Assembly (NCBI RefSeq): GCF_030406325.1
Contig: NZ_JAUEQY010000041.1
Coordinates: forward strand, 1 to 64,000
Source: Actinomadura sp. DC4
GTDB taxonomy: Bacteria; Actinomycetota; Actinomycetes; Streptosporangiales; Streptosporangiaceae
Direction: 5' to 3'
DNA: 64,000 nucleotides
Part shown: one piece after another, positions 8,509-16,268 of the stretch
How positions within the stretch are numbered: the first letter of the stretch is position 1
Layout of the letters: each line of letters opens with the position of its first letter
Made by a program: the position numbers and the translations under genes
Notes under the pieces: model-generated
Told to the model about the DNA's origin: nothing
What the model saw: the letters and a program-made list of their open reading frames with translations, nothing else
Database searches by the model: none

Positions 8509-9330
8509 ATGACGCAAGCCCCCTCCCCCGAAGACGGGCTCTTCCACGACGACGACCTCCTGCGCCTGATCGGCCGCGAGGGATTCCTGATCGCGGCGGG
8601 CGGCGCGGCGTCGCTGCTGCAGACCGCCCACCCCAAGATCGCGCAAGGCGTCTACGACCACAGCTACACCGCCGAGGACCCGCTCGGCCGGCTGCGGGGC
8701 ACGATGCAGTGGGTGTACGTGGTCGGCTTCGGCTCGCGCGCCGAGGCCGAGCGGCTCAGCGGCGTCGTCCGCAAGATGCACGACCGCGTCACCGGGCCGG
8801 GTTACGCGGCCGGCGAGCCCGAGCTACAGGTCTGGGTCGCCGCGACGCTGTTCGCCACCGCGGTGCAGGTGTACGAGCTGATCTTCCGCACCCTGTCGGA
8901 GGAGGAGCTCGCGGCGTACTACGAGCAGTCGAAGATCTACGCCACCATCCTCGGCTGCCCGTACGCCATGATGCCCGCGACCTACGACGACTTCCGCGTC
9001 TACTACGCCGACATGATCGCGACGCTGAGGATCAGCGACGCCTCCCGTGCGATCGCCGACCAGGTGTTGCACCCGCGCCTGCCCGGCGGCCCGCTGAACG
9101 AACCCGGCCTCGCGGCGATCCGGCTCGTCACGGCGGGGCTGATGCCGGCGCCGATCCGCGAGCAGTACGGCTGGCGGTGGGACCGGGCGCGCCAGGCGCG
9201 GTTCCGGGTGCTGATGGCGGGCGTACGCCTCGTGTATCCGCGCCTCCCGCTGCGCGTACGAGCGTTCCCGCGCGACCACTACCTCCGCGACCTGCGCAAA
9301 CGACTGCCGAAGGTGCCCGCGAACGCGTGA
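8509..9330 (+). CDS. DUF2236 / MpaB-family oxygenase-like protein
   Basis: 273 residues. The family signature is visible: FLIAAGGAASLLQTAHPKIA near the N-terminus, YDHSYTAEDPLGRLRGTMQW, then HDRVTGPGYAAGEPELQVWV. The His residues of these segments match those proposed to bind heme in latex-clearing and MpaB-type oxygenases. Substrate cannot be told from sequence. ATG at 8509 was chosen over the long upstream extension because it starts the conserved region and follows a -10 element. A hairpin terminator follows. Confidence 0.85.
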   Translation: MTQAPSPEDGLFHDDDLLRLIGREGFLIAAGGAASLLQTAHPKIAQGVYDHSYTAEDPLGRLRGTMQWVYVVGFGSRAEAERLSGVVRKMHDRVTGPGYAAGEPELQVWVAATLFATAVQVYELIFRTLSEEELAAYYEQSKIYATILGCPYAMMPATYDDFRVYYADMIATLRISDASRAIADQVLHPRLPGGPLNEPGLAAIRLVTAGLMPAPIREQYGWRWDRARQARFRVLMAGVRLVYPRLPLRVRAFPRDHYLRDLRKRLPKVPANA

Positions 9331-9355
9331 GGGCGGCCCGTACGCCGGGCCGCCC
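9331..9355. terminator. bidirectional terminator between convergent genes
   Basis: Perfect 10-bp stem GGGCGGCCCG / CGGGCCGCCC with a 5-nt loop directly after the stop at 9330, shared with the convergent crotonase gene. Confidence 0.8.
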
Positions 9356-9370
9356 CCTCGAAGCGGCGTA

Positions 9371-10135
9371 CTACTCTCCGGACCACTCCGGAGGGCGCTT
9401 CTCGGCGAACGCCGCGGCGCCCTCCATCGCGTCCTTGGACCCGAAGACCGGGCTGATGATCTCGCCCTGCTTGGCGAACCGCTCCTCGCTCGACCAATCC
9501 GCCGACTCGACGATGACCCGCTTGGTCGCGGCGAGGGCCAGCGGCGCGTTCGCGGCGATCCTGGCGGCCAGCTCGCGCGCCGCCGCGAGGGCCTCGCCCG
9601 GCTCGGTGACCTGGTTGACGAGGCCGAGCTCGGCCAGCCGCGACGTCGGGTAGTGATCGCCGCTCAGCGCCAGCTCCATGGCCGCGTGGTACGGGATGCG
9701 CTCCGGCAGCCGCAGCAGGCCGCCCGCGCCGGCGACCAGACCGCGCTTGACCTCCGGCAGGCCGAACTTGGCCTCGGACGACGCCACGATGAGGTCGCAC
9801 GCGAGGGCGAGCTCGAAGCCGCCCGCCAGGGCGTACCCCTCGATGGCGGCGATGATCGGCTTGGCCGGCGGGCGCTCGGTGATGCCGCCGAAACCGCGGC
9901 CCTCCGCGACCGGGCTGTCGCCGGTCAGGAAGCCCTTGAGGTCCATGCCGGCGCTGAACGTACCGCCCGCGCCGGTCAGTACGAGTACGGACACGTCCTT
10001 GCGCGCGTCGAGCTCGTCGAGCGCGCCCGCGATGCCCTTCGCGACCGCGCCGTTGACCGCGTTCCTGGCCTCGGGACGGTTGATCGTGATGACGCCGACG
10101 CCGTCCTCGACCTCGGTCAGCACTGCATCCGACAT
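9371..10135 (-). CDS. crotonase-fold enoyl-CoA hydratase/isomerase
   Basis: 254 residues. Oxyanion-hole motifs are present (TFSAGMDLKGF and EGYALAGGFELALACDLIVA), followed by GLPEVKRGLVAGAGG, the usual active-site stretch with a Glu. It acts on acyl-CoA thioesters, probably hydrating 2-enoyl-CoA. It starts 9 bp after the SDR gene, which presumably supplies the next, 3-hydroxyacyl-CoA dehydrogenase, step, so the pair looks like a small beta-oxidation operon. The exact acyl substrate is not predictable. Confidence 0.92.
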   Translation of the reverse strand: MSDAVLTEVEDGVGVITINRPEARNAVNGAVAKGIAGALDELDARKDVSVLVLTGAGGTFSAGMDLKGFLTGDSPVAEGRGFGGITERPPAKPIIAAIEGYALAGGFELALACDLIVASSEAKFGLPEVKRGLVAGAGGLLRLPERIPYHAAMELALSGDHYPTSRLAELGLVNQVTEPGEALAAARELAARIAANAPLALAATKRVIVESADWSSEERFAKQGEIISPVFGSKDAMEGAAAFAEKRPPEWSGE

Positions 10136-10144
10136 GTCAGGACC

Positions 10145-10918
10145 TCACTTGGGCTGGAAGCGGATGCCGCCGTCGAAGCGGACGGTCTCGGCGTTGACAT
10201 AGTCGTTCTCGATCAGCGAACGCACGAGGTGGGCGAACTCCGCCGCCGTCCCCATGCGCTTGGGGAACACCACCGGTGCGGCCAGCTTCTTCTTGAACTC
10301 GTCGGCCTGCTCGCCCTCGCCGTAGATCGGCGTGTCGATGATGCCGGGGCAGATCGTGTTGACGCGTACGCCGATCGCGGCGAGGTCGCGCGCGGCGGGC
10401 ACGGTCATGCCGACGATGCCGCCCTTGGAGGCGGAGTAGGCGACCTGTCCGGTCTGTCCCTCCAGCGCGGCGACCGACGCGGTGTTGATGACCACGCCGC
10501 GGCTGCCGTACTCATCCACCGGTTCGGTCTTGGCGATCGCCGCCGCGCCGATGCGCATGCCGTTGAAGGTGCCGATCAGGTTGACCTCGATCACCTTCCT
10601 GTACGACGCGAGGTCGTGCGGAGAGCCGTCACGCCCGACGGTCCGCGACGCCCAGCCGATGCCCGCGCTGTTCACCACGACGCGCACGGGCGCGCCGGTG
10701 GCGACGGCCGCGTCGACGGCGGCCTGCACCTGGGTCTCATCGGAGACGTCCACTTTGACGAACACCCCGCCGAGTTCGTCGGCGATGGCCTTGCCCTTTT
10801 CCTCGTTCAGGTCGGCGATCACTACCTTGGCGCCCTGGGCGGCGAGGTCGCGCGCGGTGGCCTCACCGAGACCGCTCGCGCCGCCGGTGACGATGGCTGC
10901 AGCTCCGTTAACGTCCAT
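10145..10918 (-). CDS. SDR-family 3-hydroxyacyl-CoA dehydrogenase-like enzyme
   Basis: 257 residues. Classical short-chain dehydrogenase: cofactor loop TGGASGLGEA near residues 11-20, Asp in VVIADLN favouring NAD over NADP, NSAGIG, a catalytic Ser region and YSASK. The whole layout, including ending in FDGGIRFQPK, resembles type II 3-hydroxyacyl-CoA dehydrogenases (HSD10-like). It is the first gene of a two-gene operon with the crotonase. Confidence 0.9.
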   Translation of the reverse strand: MDVNGAAAIVTGGASGLGEATARDLAAQGAKVVIADLNEEKGKAIADELGGVFVKVDVSDETQVQAAVDAAVATGAPVRVVVNSAGIGWASRTVGRDGSPHDLASYRKVIEVNLIGTFNGMRIGAAAIAKTEPVDEYGSRGVVINTASVAALEGQTGQVAYSASKGGIVGMTVPAARDLAAIGVRVNTICPGIIDTPIYGEGEQADEFKKKLAAPVVFPKRMGTAAEFAHLVRSLIENDYVNAETVRFDGGIRFQPK

Positions 10919-10940
10919 GACCAGGAGGTTACCGGAGTCG

Positions 10941-10950
10941 ACCGAACGGT
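10941..10950. promoter_or_regulatory. candidate operator upstream of SDR-crotonase operon
   Basis: ACCGAACGGT is a near-perfect dyad 23 bp upstream of the SDR start, of the size TetR-family lipid regulators bind. No regulator gene lies alongside, so this is only a candidate. Confidence 0.35.
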
Positions 10951-10978
10951 ATTCGGGTGACGTTACTCACCTCATGGA

Positions 10979-11458
10979 TCACTCGGTGGACTGGACGGTG
11001 GGCGCGTGCCCGTTCCATGCCGCGATCACGCTGGACGTCCGATCCGCGTTGGCGAAGTCGACCCGCAGCCACTGATCGCCATGCCAGGTCTGTACGGCGT
11101 ACCCCGGGTTGGGGACGGCCGAAACCAGTTGTGCGGACGTGTCCGTGATGGCCAGTACGACCTTGCCGCCGCGTACCACGTAGGTGTGATCGAGCGTCGA
11201 CGGCGAGGCCTTGGCCGACGGGGACTTCGAGGGCGTCGAGGGCGTCGCGACCGTCGAGGAGTCCACGTTCGGCGGGGCGCTCGTCTCGGCCGGCGGGCTG
11301 ACCGAGGGCCGGCCTCCCACGACCGGCTGAGCAGGGGGATCACCGAAGACGGCGTTGTGGAGCACGGGCCGCGCGCCGAACCAGACGAGCAGCACCGCAA
11401 GCGTGGTCGCGCCCGACCACACCATCACATATGTCATCACGCGCCGCATCCATGCCAT
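10979..11458 (-). CDS. single-pass membrane-anchored protein, unknown
   Basis: 159 residues. MAWMRRVMTYVM is followed by one hydrophobic segment (about residues 10-28), then a Pro/Ser/Thr-rich linker (about 40-90), then a small outward-facing domain (TYVVRGGKVVLAITDTSAQL, NPGYAVQTWHGDQWLRV). The layout is that of a surface-exposed sensor or accessory protein. Its start lies only 22 bp from the divergent response regulator start, so their expression is probably linked. I do not recognise the extracellular domain. Confidence 0.75.
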   Translation of the reverse strand: MAWMRRVMTYVMVWSGATTLAVLLVWFGARPVLHNAVFGDPPAQPVVGGRPSVSPPAETSAPPNVDSSTVATPSTPSKSPSAKASPSTLDHTYVVRGGKVVLAITDTSAQLVSAVPNPGYAVQTWHGDQWLRVDFANADRTSSVIAAWNGHAPTVQSTE

Positions 11459-11468
11459 GGTGCCCCTT

Positions 11469-11480
11469 AGAGTACGGATC
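11469..11480 (+). promoter_or_regulatory. candidate -10 element for leaderless response regulator mRNA
   Basis: TAGAGT lies 6-7 nt before the ATG at 11481 within a 22-bp divergent gap lacking a ribosome site, consistent with leaderless transcription. Confidence 0.4.
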
Positions 11481-12161
11481 ATGGCGAATGTGCTCGTCGT
11501 AGAAGACGACCAATTCGTGCGCTCTGCCATGATTCGCGAACTCTCTTCGCGCTCGCACACCGTGCGCAGCGCGAGCACGGCACTCGACGCCCTGCGTGAG
11601 GTCTCCCAAGCCGCGCCGGACGTCGTCATTCTTGATCTGGGACTACCGGATCTCGACGGGTCCGAAGCGCTGAAGATGCTCCGGGCGGTCTCCGACGTGC
11701 CGGTGATCGTGGCGACCGCACGCGACGACGAGACCGAGGTCGTACGGCTGCTCAACGCGGGCGCCGACGACTATCTCGTCAAGCCCTTCTCTCCCGAGCA
11801 CCTGATGGCCAGGCTCACCGCGGTCCTGCGCCGGTCCCGCCAGGCCGCCGCACCCCCGCAGATCTGCCAGGTCGGCGGGTTGCGCGTGGACCTGGAGGGG
11901 CGCGAGGCGGAGCTGGACGGCGCGCCGCTCGACCTCACCCGCCGTGAGTTCGACCTGCTCGCGCACCTGGCGTTCCGCGCCGGGCACGTGGTCCCGCGGC
12001 GCGAGCTGCTCGCCGAGGTCTGGCGCCAGTCCTACGGCGACGACCAGACCATCGACGTGCATCTGTCCTGGCTGCGCCGCAAGCTCGGTGAGACCGCCTC
12101 CAAGCCGCGGTACCTGCACACGGTCCGCGGGGTCGGCGTGAAGCTCGTCGCGCCGGAATGA
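11481..12161 (+). CDS. OmpR/PhoB-family response regulator
   Basis: 226 residues. Receiver domain about 1-115: acidic pair EDD near residue 8, phospho-acceptor Asp52 in VVILDLGLPD, Thr in VATARDD, and Lys in YLVKPFS. The winged-helix DNA-binding domain occupies the C-terminal half (LTRREFDLLAHLA, DVHLSWLRRKLGE, TVRGVGVKL). It is 52 bp upstream of the histidine kinase gene, which has a good GGAGGAG ribosome site. The phased CTTAAGC repeats after the kinase are a plausible target. Confidence 0.95.
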   Translation: MANVLVVEDDQFVRSAMIRELSSRSHTVRSASTALDALREVSQAAPDVVILDLGLPDLDGSEALKMLRAVSDVPVIVATARDDETEVVRLLNAGADDYLVKPFSPEHLMARLTAVLRRSRQAAAPPQICQVGGLRVDLEGREAELDGAPLDLTRREFDLLAHLAFRAGHVVPRRELLAEVWRQSYGDDQTIDVHLSWLRRKLGETASKPRYLHTVRGVGVKLVAPE

Positions 12162-12213
12162 GTCCTGTCCCGAGCAAGGCGCGAAGCCCGTACGAGGGCC
12201 GGAGGAGCCCTGG

Positions 12214-13500
12214 ATGAGACGGTCCCTCGCCCTCGTGTCCGCGGCCGTCACGTCGATGGTCGCGCTCGCCTTCCTCGTACCCCTCGCGCTCATGGTCCGG
12301 GAGATCGCCCGGGACCGTGCGCTGGCCGACGCGGAGCGCCAGGCGGCCTCGCTGGCGCCCGCGCTGGCCATCTCCACGAACCGCGCCAAGATCCAGCGGG
12401 CGGTGGAGAGCACGCAGGCCGGGGAGGCGGGCCGCGTCGCCGTGCACCTGCCCGGCCGGCCGGCGATCGGGACCTCGCACGCGCACCTGGAAGATCTGCA
12501 GAGCGCCATGGTCCGCGGCCGCTCGTTCTCGGCGGACGCGCCCGGCGGCTACGTCCTGCTCCAGCCGGTCGCGATGGACCAGGGCCGTACGACGGTGGTC
12601 GAGGTCTACCTGCCCAAGGAGGACCTGACGCGCGGGGTCCAGTCGGCGTGGATCGTCCTGACCGGCGTGGCGGCGGCGCTCGTCCTCGGATCGGTCGTGG
12701 TCGCGGACCGGCTCGCCGCCCGCGTCGTCGGCTCCGCGCGTACGCTCGCCAAGGCCGCCACGGTCCTGGGCGCGGGCGACCTGCGCACCCGGATCTATCC
12801 GGAGGGCCCACCGGAGCTGCAGGAGGCGGGCCGCGCGTTCAACACCATGGCGGACCGGGTCGAGGCGCTGCTCGCCGCCGAACGCGAGCTGATCGCCGAC
12901 CTGTCCCACCGGCTGCGCACCCCGCTCACCGCGATGCGCCTGAACGCCGCCGCGCTCGGCGAAGAGCCCGCGGCCGAGCAGACCCGCCTCGCGGTCCGCC
13001 GCCTGGAGGACGAGGTCGACCAGATCATCGGGGCGGCGCGCAAGCCGAAGCAGCGGGCGTTCTGCGACGCGGCGGAGGTGCTGCGGGACCGGATGGAGTT
13101 CTGGTCCGCCCTGGCCGAGGACCAGGCCCGCGAGTGCACGCTCGTCGGCGCGGAGCAGCCGGTCGCCGTGCCGATCGTGCGCGGCGAGCTCAGCGCCGTA
13201 CTGGACTCCCTGCTGGGGAACGTGTTCCGGCACACGCCGGAGGGCACGGCGTTCATGGTGACGCTGTACGAGGGCGTCGGCCGCGTCGCGATCCTCGTCG
13301 CCGACGCCGGCCCGGGGATCACCGACTCCGACGAGGCCCTGCGCCGCGGCGCCAGCGGGGGCGGGTCGACCGGCCTCGGCCTGGACATCGCCCGCCGCAT
13401 GGCCAAGGCGGTGGGCGGCGACGTACGCATCGACCAGTCGACTCTCGGCGGCGCGCAGATCCAGATCTGGCTACCGGTTGCGGGCGCCCGGCGACTGTGA
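12214..13500 (+). CDS. membrane sensor histidine kinase
   Basis: 428 residues. Two membrane segments (about 5-28 and 144-166) flank a sensor domain of roughly 110 residues outside the cell. A HAMP linker follows, then the DHp domain with His232 in DLSHRLRTPLTA, and a Bergerat ATPase domain (Asn336 in LLGNVFRHT, DAGPGIT, STGLGLDIARRM). It pairs with the response regulator upstream. The short sensor domain has no recognisable ligand-binding fold; the neighbouring membrane-anchored protein could be an accessory sensor. Confidence 0.94.
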   Translation: MRRSLALVSAAVTSMVALAFLVPLALMVREIARDRALADAERQAASLAPALAISTNRAKIQRAVESTQAGEAGRVAVHLPGRPAIGTSHAHLEDLQSAMVRGRSFSADAPGGYVLLQPVAMDQGRTTVVEVYLPKEDLTRGVQSAWIVLTGVAAALVLGSVVVADRLAARVVGSARTLAKAATVLGAGDLRTRIYPEGPPELQEAGRAFNTMADRVEALLAAERELIADLSHRLRTPLTAMRLNAAALGEEPAAEQTRLAVRRLEDEVDQIIGAARKPKQRAFCDAAEVLRDRMEFWSALAEDQARECTLVGAEQPVAVPIVRGELSAVLDSLLGNVFRHTPEGTAFMVTLYEGVGRVAILVADAGPGITDSDEALRRGASGGGSTGLGLDIARRMAKAVGGDVRIDQSTLGGAQIQIWLPVAGARRL

Positions 13501-13520
13501 GGCGCGATCGGCTATGGGGT

Positions 13521-13550
13521 GCTTAGCAGCTCCTTAAGCGCACCTTAAGC
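13521..13550 (+). promoter_or_regulatory. 11-bp phased direct repeats, candidate response regulator site
   Basis: CCTTAAGC occurs at 13532-13539 and 13543-13550, exactly 11 bp apart, with a weaker CTTAGC one turn upstream. Tandem half-sites one helical turn apart are the usual layout for OmpR/PhoB-family binding. The repeats sit between the kinase stop and a 34-aa ORF. Confidence 0.55.
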
Positions 13551-13617
13551 AGGCTTTCGAAGGGCTCCGGCGGCCCTAACGTCAGGGGTGTTCACATCCA
13601 AGGGAGGTGCGTCGGCG

Positions 13618-13722
13618 ATGAAGTCCCCTCGTGGCGACGATGTCCCGCCAGGCGTTCGCCCGTCGTCGCCGGCGCACCTCGCAGTGGTATCCCTCCGAGC
13701 CGTACACACCGGCTCCCTCTAG
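13618..13722 (+). CDS. 34-residue small ORF downstream of the two-component system
   Basis: A short ORF with a strong ribosome site (GGGAGGTG, 8 nt spacing) before ATG 13618. The peptide begins MKSPRGDDVPPGVRP and ends SLRAVHTGSL. It is basic, Pro-rich and lacks a signal sequence. It lies between the phased CTTAAGC repeats and a strong terminator, so it forms a complete small transcription unit. It could equally be a leader peptide or an sRNA that happens to carry an ORF. Function unknown. Confidence 0.55.
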   Translation: MKSPRGDDVPPGVRPSSPAHLAVVSLRAVHTGSL

Positions 13723-13741
13723 CTGACTCGGATACCCGCCC

Positions 13742-13790
13742 GGGGCGGGTCATGCGCCGACCCACGCATGGCCCGCCCCATCTTTTGTTC
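13742..13790 (+). terminator. strong intrinsic terminator
   Basis: 15-bp stem (GGGGCGGGTCATGCG pairing with CGCATGGCCCGCCCC, one mismatch), 8-nt loop, then TCTTTTGTTC. It ends the small ORF transcript. Confidence 0.88.
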
Positions 13791-13792
13791 CC

Positions 13793-14056
13793 TGGAGAAA
13801 AGCGCGGGGAAAGGCGCTCGCCGACCGGCTCAGGAAGGCCGGACCGGACGACTACGGCCGGCTGATCGGGCAGCTCGCCGACCATGAGTACGGCCCAGAG
13901 TACGCCGCCGCCTTCTTCGCCGGGCTCTGGACGACCAGGACGCCGCCCGCCGCCGACTGCTCCGGAGGGTCGATGCCGCCCTACGACCAGATCGCCGCCG
14001 ACGCGCTCGCGGAAAGCTTCACCGTGGGATCACTCGTTCCCTTCTTCGCGCAGTGA
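13793..14056 (+). pseudogene. decayed fragment of a larger helical protein gene
   Basis: A frame without a start codon runs from the terminator to TGA at 14056. Its translation looks like real protein: KALADRLRKAGPDDYGRLIG, then LADHEYGPEYAAAFFAGL, ending VGSLVPFFAQ. This resembles a helical segment seen in large secreted or toxin-like actinobacterial proteins (DUF6571-like, tentative). A further stub reading LGDHLYVIRAGALVDAV lies just downstream. I read it as the remnant of a deleted gene. Confidence 0.5.
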
Positions 14057-14203
14057 CCCTTCTGGGAGACCATCTTTATGTCATCCGCGCCGGCGCCCTG
14101 GTAGACGCCGTACGCCCGCCAAGCACCTCTTCATGCGCTTTGCCCCGCTGCGGACCCGTACGTCCCGAAATCACACCCCGCCGCGTCCCCGCAGCTCAGC
14201 GAT

Positions 14204-14360
14204 CTGACGATAACAGTCAGTAGCGGGACGATAACCCAGTGGAACCATCCGGCTGACGTAGGGCGGTTGCGTCAGTCTGGGGAGGGTTTTCCCGACCCCG
14301 CACCCGACGATCGATGGTGTCAGCCCGCACGAGCCTCGGCTGGAGAACCAGGTGTTCTCC
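14204..14360. promoter_or_regulatory. three inverted repeats upstream of polysaccharide operon
   Basis: CTGAC-N7-GTCAG (14204-14220), CTGACG-N11-CGTCAG (14253-14275) and GGAGAAC-N5-GTTCTCC (14342-14360) all fall in the 190 bp before the first operon gene. The first two share the CTGAC half-site and may bind one dimeric regulator. The third, in the leader, could be a hairpin. Confidence 0.45.
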
Positions 14361-14391
14361 GAGCATCGATCTGCCAAACGGGGGCACCCAA

Positions 14392-15198
14392 ATGCACGAG
14401 CCGGACTCTGTCCAACTCACCGACGGCATGCAATCCGGCGCGGTTCTGCATCACCTTGACGCCGCACGCCACCGCGCTTCCTGGCCGACGGTCTCCGCCG
14501 TCATCCCAACGCTCAACGAGGCCGAGAATCTCCGATGGCTCCTGCCCCGGCTCTCCGGGGTGGACGAGATCATCATTGTCGACGGCGAGTCCCAGGATGG
14601 CAGCGCCGACCTGGTACGGAAGCTTCGCCCGGACGCCGTCATCATCGAACAACCCCCCATCGGCAAAGGCGCCGCGATGCGCGCCGGCTTCCATGCCGCC
14701 ACCAGCGACGTGATCGTCTCCATCGACGCCGACGGAAGCATGGACCCCAAGGAGATCGACGCGTTCGTCGCGTTGATCTGCTGCGGGTTCGACGTCGTCA
14801 AGGGCTCCCGCCACTGCGTCGGCGGCGGCTCGGACGACCTGACCCTCATCCGCCGGGCCGGCAACCTCTGGCTCACCCGGCTCGCCAATATGCTGTACGG
14901 CGTCCGCTGGACCGACCTCTGCTACGGCTACATCGCCCTGCGCCGCTCGGTGGTCGACCGGCTCGGGCTCGCGGCCGACGGCTTCGAGATCGAGACCGAG
15001 CTGTGCGTCAACGCGATCACCGCCGGTCTCCGCGTCGCCGAGGTGCCCAGCCACGAGCTCGACCGCCGGAGCGGTGAGTCGAAGCTGAACGCACGCCGCG
15101 ACGGCCTGCGCGTCCTGCGCACCATGATGCGCAACCGGCGTACGCCCACGCGTCAGGTCCTCCCCCGCTACGAGCCCGGATTCGAGGAGGCAGGATGA
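14392..15198 (+). CDS. GT2 glycosyltransferase, DPM1-like
   Basis: 268 residues. GT-A fold with family 2 motifs: SAVIPTLNEAENL, VDGESQDGSADL, and the DxD-type DADGSMDP. No membrane segment is visible, so it probably uses a lipid-phosphate acceptor at the inner face of the membrane, as dolichol-phosphate mannosyltransferase-like enzymes do. ATG at 14392 follows GGGGGC and precedes the conserved domain. It is the first gene of the six-gene operon; its stop overlaps the next start by 4 nt. Confidence 0.9.
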   Translation: MHEPDSVQLTDGMQSGAVLHHLDAARHRASWPTVSAVIPTLNEAENLRWLLPRLSGVDEIIIVDGESQDGSADLVRKLRPDAVIIEQPPIGKGAAMRAGFHAATSDVIVSIDADGSMDPKEIDAFVALICCGFDVVKGSRHCVGGGSDDLTLIRRAGNLWLTRLANMLYGVRWTDLCYGYIALRRSVVDRLGLAADGFEIETELCVNAITAGLRVAEVPSHELDRRSGESKLNARRDGLRVLRTMMRNRRTPTRQVLPRYEPGFEEAG

Positions 15199-16268
15199 AC
15201 ATCGACGTCATCCGTCCCCACGAGCTGGGCGACGCCGAGCTGCGCCGCTGGCGCGACCTCCAACGCGAGACACTCGCCAACCCCTTCATGTCCCCCGAAT
15301 TCACCCTCGCGGTCGGACGGTTCCGCCCGGGCGCGCGGGTCGCGGTGCTCAGCGACGAGCGCGAGATCACCGGGTTCTTCCCGTACGAACGCCACGCCAT
15401 GGGCATCGGCCGGCCCATCGGCGCCGGGCTGACCGACTGCCAGGGGCTGATCGCGCCGCCCGGTCTCGACCTCGACGTACGGGCGCTGCTGCGCGCCTGC
15501 AGCCTGTCGGTCTGGGAGTTCGACCACCTGCTCGCCGAGCAGGCCGCCTTCGCCCCCTACCACGCGGAGACGCGCGCGGAACCGGTCATGGACCTGGCCG
15601 AGGGCTTCGCCGCGTACGAGGAACACGCCCGCGAACGGTCGCCCAAGACGATCAAGACGGTCCGCTACAAGGAGCGCAAGCTCGGCCGTGAGGCCGGCGA
15701 ACTCACCTACACCTTCAGCGAGGACGACCCGGCCGAGCTGCGGCGGCTGATGGACTGGAAGTCGGCCCAGTACCGCCGCACCGGCCGTACCGACCGCTTC
15801 GCTGAGCCGTGGATCGTCGCGCTCGTCGAGCACCTGCACGCGACCGGCACCGGTGTGCTGAGCGTCCTGCGCGCCGGCGGGCGGCCCGTCTCGGCCCACC
15901 TTGGGCTCCGCTCCGGGCCGGTGATGGCCGGCTGGTTCCCCGCGTACGACATGGAGTTCGCCCGCTACTCCCCCGGCATGGTCGGCCACCTGCGGATGGC
16001 GGAGGCGGCGGCCGGGGCCGGCGTCACGCAGATCGCGATGGGACGCGGCGGCCGTGAGTACAAGGACTGGCTGAAGAACGCGGAGTTTCCCATCGCCGAG
16101 GGCCGGGTGGCACGCGCGTCGGCCGCCGCCGGGTTGCACTGGGTCAAGGAGGCCCCCGTACGCCGGGCGCGCAGCGCCGTGCTCGCTCACCCCGGCCTGT
16201 ACGCGCGGGCGGACCGGGTCCTGAAGACGTACGCGCGCCTTCGCCGGGGCACCGGGGACGCCGCGTGA
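15195..16268 (+). CDS. FemAB/CelD-type GNAT acyltransferase
   Basis: 357 residues. It matches the Acetyltransf_6 (BioF2/CelD/FemAB-like) group by RSPKTIKTVRYKERKLGREA, the helix LMDWKSAQYRRTGRTDRF and the strand-rich end GRPVSAHLGLRSG with YDMEFARYSPG. Members acylate polysaccharide or peptidoglycan precursors. Within this operon, decoration of the exopolysaccharide is the natural inference. Four-base overlaps on both sides indicate translational coupling. Confidence 0.86.
   Translation: MNIDVIRPHELGDAELRRWRDLQRETLANPFMSPEFTLAVGRFRPGARVAVLSDEREITGFFPYERHAMGIGRPIGAGLTDCQGLIAPPGLDLDVRALLRACSLSVWEFDHLLAEQAAFAPYHAETRAEPVMDLAEGFAAYEEHARERSPKTIKTVRYKERKLGREAGELTYTFSEDDPAELRRLMDWKSAQYRRTGRTDRFAEPWIVALVEHLHATGTGVLSVLRAGGRPVSAHLGLRSGPVMAGWFPAYDMEFARYSPGMVGHLRMAEAAAGAGVTQIAMGRGGREYKDWLKNAEFPIAEGRVARASAAAGLHWVKEAPVRRARSAVLAHPGLYARADRVLKTYARLRRGTGDAA

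Noticed and set aside
13592-13885. 97-codon minus-strand frame over the 34-aa ORF region
   Set aside because: It crosses a strong terminator and shows shadow composition; the plus-strand ORF has the ribosome site.
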